27,290 nt of DNA, from assembly GCA_008000375.1 (NCBI GenBank), contig SMOI01000061.1, positions 1 to 27,290 of the forward strand, given 5' to 3'. A model generated the notes under the pieces. The model was not told the origin of the DNA. It searched no databases and worked only from the letters and a program-made list of their open reading frames with translations. A program made the translations under genes and the position numbers. Position 1 is the stretch's first letter; every line of letters begins with the position of its first letter. The DNA comes from Poteriospumella lacustris. Lineage: Eukaryota; Sar; Chrysophyceae; Chromulinales; Dinobryaceae. This document shows positions 22,730-27,290 of this stretch, piece after piece.

Positions 22730-22986
22730 TGGAGATAAGGTCTGACATAATCACTGAAACATCCAGTTGGTCCTGTGATTTGCCAGTTGACTTCGCATTC
22801 TGACATTCACTCACCTGCATTAGAATGAGCACCAGATTCTGGGGTGTTGTGGGAATCAGGAAGCGTTTGGCGCTTAAACGAAATCGACATTATGGATTTA
22901 TTTACACATTATTTACAATGCACGAATCATCTTTTCCAATGACAAGAACAGAATTGATTTGTAAACGTTGCTTTCTGTCAAACGCA
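22690..22986 (-). promoter_or_regulatory. Upstream region of RPB6 copy B / downstream of cyclin
   Basis: The 297 nt between the two minus-strand genes. A possible 5' UTR intron runs from a donor GTGAGT (22814) to TTTTCCAG (22717), 98 nt. If used, the exon before it would carry a minimal upstream open frame, ATG CAG|TAT TGA, across the splice. The part near 22900 is probably cyclin 3' UTR. Confidence 0.4.
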
Positions 22987-23982
22987 TCAATTTTCACGGT
23001 CCGCTGTCAATCTGCGGAAGGCGGGAAACACCAACGGGGAGTCTTCCCTTGCTTCATCGACGATTTTAGAACCAAGCTTTTCGCGCAAATACTGATCAAA
23101 GATTGCTGATAAACTATCATCAGCAAAAGAGGCGATCGTAATTGCGATGGCGTTCAGTGCAATAGATAATGGGGATGTTGATACAATCACCTCTGTTGCC
23201 TGAAATAGTTATAACAGATGAGTCACCATGCAAAAGAAATCAGCGAAGCAACAAGTACTCTGTACCTGCAAAAGAAACGCAACATAACAGCTTCTTTCGA
23301 TAACTGTGCGATTCCACAGTAGAATTTGCTCCATCGATCCTTCCGTAGACTGCCTTTCTTTGGCGAAGCGAATCCAATCAGAGCTAAGGAGCGAGATAAT
23401 GATGCTCTGCGGATGTTCAACGTGAATGCTGAATGATAGTGTCTACATGATCGTTAAGAACACAGATGTGACAAATGTCACGCGTCGCATTGATCGAGGA
23501 GTGTGACGTTACCTCGATAAGGTCTCTTTCAGCATCGTTGATATCCTTATCACTGTACCCACCATTGGTGATACTTAAAAGTTCCTGCGCCCGAATGAAG
23601 GAGCCCTCCAGCTTTCCAGATAGGAAGAGACAAGCAAGCCTGCTCAATCAGTTAGGAGGGAAAAAGAGTGATGAGATATGAACACTGTGCTGATGGTACA
23701 ACCACGTACATGACGATAATAATCTGTTCCTTTTGCATTTTGTCGAGCTTATTGCTTTCTTGCCGTGTGCGGAAGTAATTCCAGAAGAAATACAAAGATG
23801 TGGACTGCATAAATGACAGGGTGAGACCTCTTCGCGGACGGGCAGATGGCGGGTGAACGTACCGCAACTCTCCAATTATATTTTCTAAAAGCAGCTTGTG
23901 AATCACCTCCCCCCAACACCCCAAACATGTTTAAAATGTGAAGGGAACAGTCCTGCATACAGGCCACGAACTCTCCGTCCAT
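22987..23982 (-). CDS. Cyclin-fold protein, probably transcriptional-type cyclin (H/C/L-like)
   Basis: Exons 23982-23863, 23804-23710, 23639-23513, 23442-23266 and 23199-22987; introns 58-70 nt; 243 residues; stop TGA. The first cyclin fold is recognisable across three exons: RVASTSLYFFWNYF, then MLACLFLSGKLEG (cyclin consensus ACLFLAxKxEE), then AERDLIE|TLSFSIHVEHP, equivalent to the E..IL..L.F...V.HP segment. A second fold follows, with ATEVIVSTSPLSIALNAIAIT resembling the TP..IA.AAI helix of cyclins C, H and L. Length and the two compact folds suggest a regulatory subunit of a transcriptional CDK; the second fold is most like cyclin H (CDK7, TFIIH), but I cannot fix the subtype. The acidic residue after the GK.E position is partly changed (EG for EE). 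Start is the first ATG after an in-frame stop. Confidence 0.75.
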
Positions 23983-24419
23983 TCTGTCCAATTCGTTCCC
24001 GACGTTGAGAGATCACCTCCAAATAAAGTAAGACAGCACTAGATACAGCACGAGAGTACCCCCTTTTTCTAAAGCAGTGGCCAATCAACAGACCGCGGGA
24101 ATCTTTCAATTTTCATGTGAAATCGTCCTTCGTTGTTAGACTAGACGTTCTTCGTGACTTCGTGACCATGTCGTGAGTGTGGTCATATATTCTCACTACA
24201 TTTCACTTTGAAAAGTGAAACTGGTAAAAGTTATGAACATCGCTGCGATTTGATCTATCCCCCCGACCCCCGACACACATTGACTTATTTCGATTACTGC
24301 TACCAATCAGTGGAAATTCCCATACCCATAACAGTCATTGAATATTTTGGGATGTGCCTATGCAAATTTTGTTCTATGGTCACATTCTTTTGGTATCCGA
24401 TCGACTGTTACTGGAGAAA
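23983..24419. promoter_or_regulatory. Divergent upstream region of cyclin and repeat-protein genes
   Basis: The 437 nt between oppositely oriented start codons. A weak open frame on the + strand (24208-24423) has no recognisable content. No repeats or motifs were seen beyond short C runs near 24259-24270. Confidence 0.5.
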
Positions 24420-27290
24420 ATGAAGGGTTTTATCGTGGTTGTGATGGCTCTTGCCTTCGCTTCTTCTCTTTCAAAACAACAAGGTACCCTTTTCATTGGG
24501 AGAGTTCGTACACTGTTGTGATAGCTTATTTTGTCTTGTGGCTTGTTTATACAGAGAAAAAAGAGAATATCTCCGTGCAGAGACGACTTCAATCTCCATG
24601 GTTAAGTTCTCCCTCAGCATCGCCCACTTTCCCAACTGCTCCATCTTTGTCGACATCAGGGAGACCGTCGGTCTCGCCTTCAGCATCCTCTCCATCCAGT
24701 CAGCAACCATCGACTGAGAGCCCCTCATTCCCCGTTGCTCCTTCATTGTCCACTTCCGATCGCCCATCACCAGCCCCGACTGAAGCGTCTATCTGTCCGA
24801 CGTCAGTTCCTTCGTCAGTGCCCACCATGGTTCCGTCCACTTCCCCGTCAGTCTCACCAACCTTTCCCGCTGCGCCATCACAATCGAATTCTGGCACGTC
24901 TTCGAATAACCCTTCTTTCTCAACAGTCCCAAGCCGTTCTCCAATGTGGTGGTGGAGACGTCGTCGCTCCCCTTCACCAACATCGACTGAGAGCCCCTCC
25001 TTCCCCATAGCCCCTTCATTGTCCACTTCCAATCGTCCGTCACCAGCCCCGACGGAAGCGTCTATCTGCCCGACGTCAGTTCCTTCGTCAACGCCCAGTT
25101 CATCTCCGTCGTCAGGACCCACATCAGTCTCAAACAATTCTTTCCGTCCAACAGCCGCACCAACCTTTCCCACTGCGCCATCACAATCGAATTCTGGCAC
25201 GTCTTCGAATAACCCTTCTTTCTCAACAGTCCCAAGCCGTTCTCCAATGTGGTGGTGGAGACGTCGTCGCTCCCCTTCACCAACATCGACTGAGAGCCCC
25301 TCCTTCCCCATAGCCCCTTCATTGTCCACTTCCAATCGTCCGTCACCAGCCCCGACGGAAGCGTCTATCTGCCCGACGTCAGTTCCTTCGTCAACGCCCA
25401 GTTCATCTCCGTCGTCAGGACCCACATCAGTCTCAAACAATTCGTTCCGCCCAACAGCCGCACCAACCTTTCCCACTGCGCCATCGCAATCGAATTCTGG
25501 CAGCCCAACATCCCCAACTGTGTCAGTGCCTTCGTCAACGCCCAGTTCATCTCCGTCGTCAGGACCCACATCAGTCTCAAACAATTCTTTCCGTCCAACA
25601 GCCGCACCAACCTTTCCCACTGCGCCATCACAATCGAATTCTGGCACGTCTTCGAATAACCCTTCTTTCTCAACAGTCCCAAGCCGTTCTCCAATGTGGT
25701 GGTGGAGACGTCGTCGCTCCCCTTCACCAACATCGACTGAGAGCCCCTCCTTCCCCATAGCCCCTTCATTGTCCACTTCCAATCGTCCGTCACCAGCCCC
25801 GACGGAAGCGTCTATCTGCCCGACGTCAGTTCCTTCGTCAACGCCCAGTTCATCTCCGTCGTCAGGACCCACATCAGTCTCAAACAATTCTTTCCGCCCA
25901 ACAGCCGCACCAACCTTTCCCACTGCGCCATCGCAATCGAATTCTGGCAGCCCAACATCCCCAACTGTGTCAGTGCCTTCGTCAACGCCCAGTTCATCTC
26001 CGTCGTCAGGACCCACATCAGTCTCAAACAATTCTTTCCGTCCAACAGCCGCACCAACCTTTCCCACTGCGCCATCACAATCGAATTCTGGCACGTCTTC
26101 GAATAACCCTTCTTTCTCAACAGTCCCAAGCCGTTCTCCAATGTGGTGGTGGAGACGTCGTCGCTCCCCTTCACCAACATCGACTGAGAGCCCCTCCTTC
26201 CCCATAGCCCCTTCATTGTCCACTTCCAATCGTCCGTCACCAGCCCCGACGGAAGCGTCTATCTGCCCGACGTCAGTTCCTTCGTCAACGCCCAGTTCAT
26301 CTCCGTCGTCAGGACCCACATCAGTCTCAAACAATTCTTTCCGTCCAACAGCCGCACCAACCTTTCCCACTGCGCCATCACAATCGAATTCTGGCACGTC
26401 TTCGAATAACCCTTCTTTCTCAACAGTCCCAAGCCGTTCTCCAATGTGGTGGTGGAGACGTCGTCGCTCCCCTTCACCAACATCGACTGAGAGCCCCTCC
26501 TTCCCCATAGCCCCTTCATTGTCCACTTCCAATCGTCCGTCACCAGCCCCGACGGAAGCGTCTATCTGCCCGACGTCAGTTCCTTCGTCAACGCCCAGTT
26601 CATCTCCGTCGTCAGGACCCACATCAGTCTCAAACAATTCTTTCCGTCCAACAGCCGCACCAACCTTTCCCACTGCGCCATCACAATCGAATTCTGGCAC
26701 GTCTTCGAATAACCCTTCTTTCTCAACAGTCCCAAGCCGTTCTCCAATGTGGTGGTGGAGACGTCGTCGCTCCCCTTCACCAACATCGACTGAGAGCCCC
26801 TCCTTCCCCATAGCCCCTTCATTGTCCACTTCCAATCGTCCGTCACCAGCCCCGACGGAAGCGTCTATCTGCCCGACGTCAGTTCCTTCGTCAACGCCCA
26901 GTTCATCTCCGTCGTCAGGACCCACATCAGTCTCAAACAATTCTTTCCGCCCAACAGCCGCACCAACCTTTCCCACTGCGCCATCGCAATCGAATTCTGG
27001 CAGCCCAACATCCCCAACTGTGTCAGTGCCTTCGTCAACGCCCAGTTCATCTCCGTCGTCAGGACCCACATCAGTCTCAAACAATTCGTTCCGCCCAACA
27101 GCCGCACCAACCTTTCCCACTGCGCCATCGCAATCGAATTCTGGCAGCCCAACATCCCCAACTGTGTCAGTGCCTTCGTCAACGCCCAGTTCATCTCCGT
27201 CGTCAGGACCCACATCAGTCTCAAACAATTCTTTCCGTCCAACAGCCGCACCAACCTTTCCCACTGCGCCATCACAATCGAATTCTGGCA
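24420..27290 (+). CDS. Secreted Ser/Pro/Thr-rich tandem-repeat protein, 3' truncated by window
   Basis: Exon 1 (24420-24483) encodes a signal peptide, MKGFIVVVMALAFASSL; a 71-nt intron (GTACCC...ATACAG) leads to exon 2 at 24555, open to the window end, so at least 933 residues are encoded. After a short charged start (KKENISVQRRL) the protein is Ser/Pro/Thr-rich and from about 24866 consists of near-identical modules: A of 101 residues and B of 48 residues, in the order A-A-B-A-B-A-A-A-B-B. Each A module contains a striking SPMWWWRRRRSPSP patch and one cysteine (ASICPTSVP). No transmembrane segment is seen in the window. It probably is an extracellular, heavily glycosylated mucin- or adhesin-like protein. 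The Arg4 patch could be a proprotein-processing site, which would make it a precursor of repeated peptides; this is inference. Similar Pro/Ser/Thr repeats are common in stramenopile surface proteins. Confidence 0.75.
24866..27290 (+). repeat. Tandem DNA array of 303-bp (A) and 144-bp (B) modules
   Basis: A-type junctions (GGCACGTCTTCG) occur at about 24893, 25196, 25643, 26090, 26393 and 26696. B-type junctions (GGCAGCCCAACATCC) occur at about 25499, 25946, 26999 and 27143. Spacing is 303 bp after an A and 144 bp after a B, both multiples of three. Copies are almost identical at DNA level, indicating recent expansion or ongoing homogenisation; only the first module is clearly diverged. Confidence 0.92.

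Noticed and set aside
24700-27264. 854-codon minus-strand open frame encoding acidic repeats
   Set aside because: It is the antisense of a tandem array whose + strand has a signal peptide, a proper intron and a Ser/Pro/Thr composition known from secreted proteins; its own start lies at the window edge and it has no upstream exon. Kept only as a finding to test.

Overview
This is nuclear DNA of a unicellular, flagellated eukaryote. Nearly every gene is broken by short introns (about 57-91 nt, GT...AG, donors mostly GTAAGT or GTACGT), intergenic spaces are short, and TAA, TAG and TGA all appear as stops, so the code looks standard. Two neighbours at the left end, a UNC119-type lipid-cargo chaperone and the BBSome subunit BBIP1, imply a cilium or flagellum. 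The Ser/Pro/Thr-rich secreted repeat protein at the right end and the general compactness recall stramenopiles, but I cannot assign a lineage from the window alone.

Layout: (1) 361-1624 UNC119 homologue (-), seven exons, head-to-head with BBIP1 (+, 2112-2363). Their shared 487-nt upstream region carries a 103-nt-arm foldback. (2) 2364-4182, convergent non-coding space with a purine-rich tract. (3) 4183-7319 DDX3/Ded1-type DEAD-box RNA helicase (-) with a very long Gly/Gln-rich tail and one apparent 1-nt frameshift just before motif VI; an unexplained in-frame extension lies upstream. (4) 7852-8670 lipoyl(octanoyl) transferase LipB/LIPT2 (-). (5) 9102-18123 a roughly 2,864-residue chromatin protein (+) combining five bromodomains, FYRN/FYRC, a small zinc cluster, an MBD/TAM-like segment, DDT and WHIM segments. 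(6) 18124-19408 convergent non-coding space. (7) 19409-20970 two-RRM RNA-binding protein (-). (8) 21402-22729 a near-perfect inverted duplication carrying two intact RPB6 genes, tail to tail. (9) 22987-23982 five-exon cyclin-fold protein (-). (10) 24420 to the window end, a secreted tandem-repeat Ser/Pro/Thr-rich protein (+), truncated by the window.

Functionally the window mixes housekeeping genes: transcription (RPB6 twice, a cyclin possibly of the transcriptional type, a chromatin reader scaffold), mRNA handling (DEAD-box helicase, RRM protein), mitochondrial lipoylation (LipB) and cilium traffic (UNC119, BBIP1). Genes alternate between divergent pairs sharing promoters of about 430-490 bp and convergent pairs. 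The most unusual items are the domain architecture of the bromodomain protein, the inverted RPB6 pair with different stop codons, the head-to-head ciliary pair, and the modular repeat protein whose every long unit carries a Trp3-Arg4 patch and a single cysteine.
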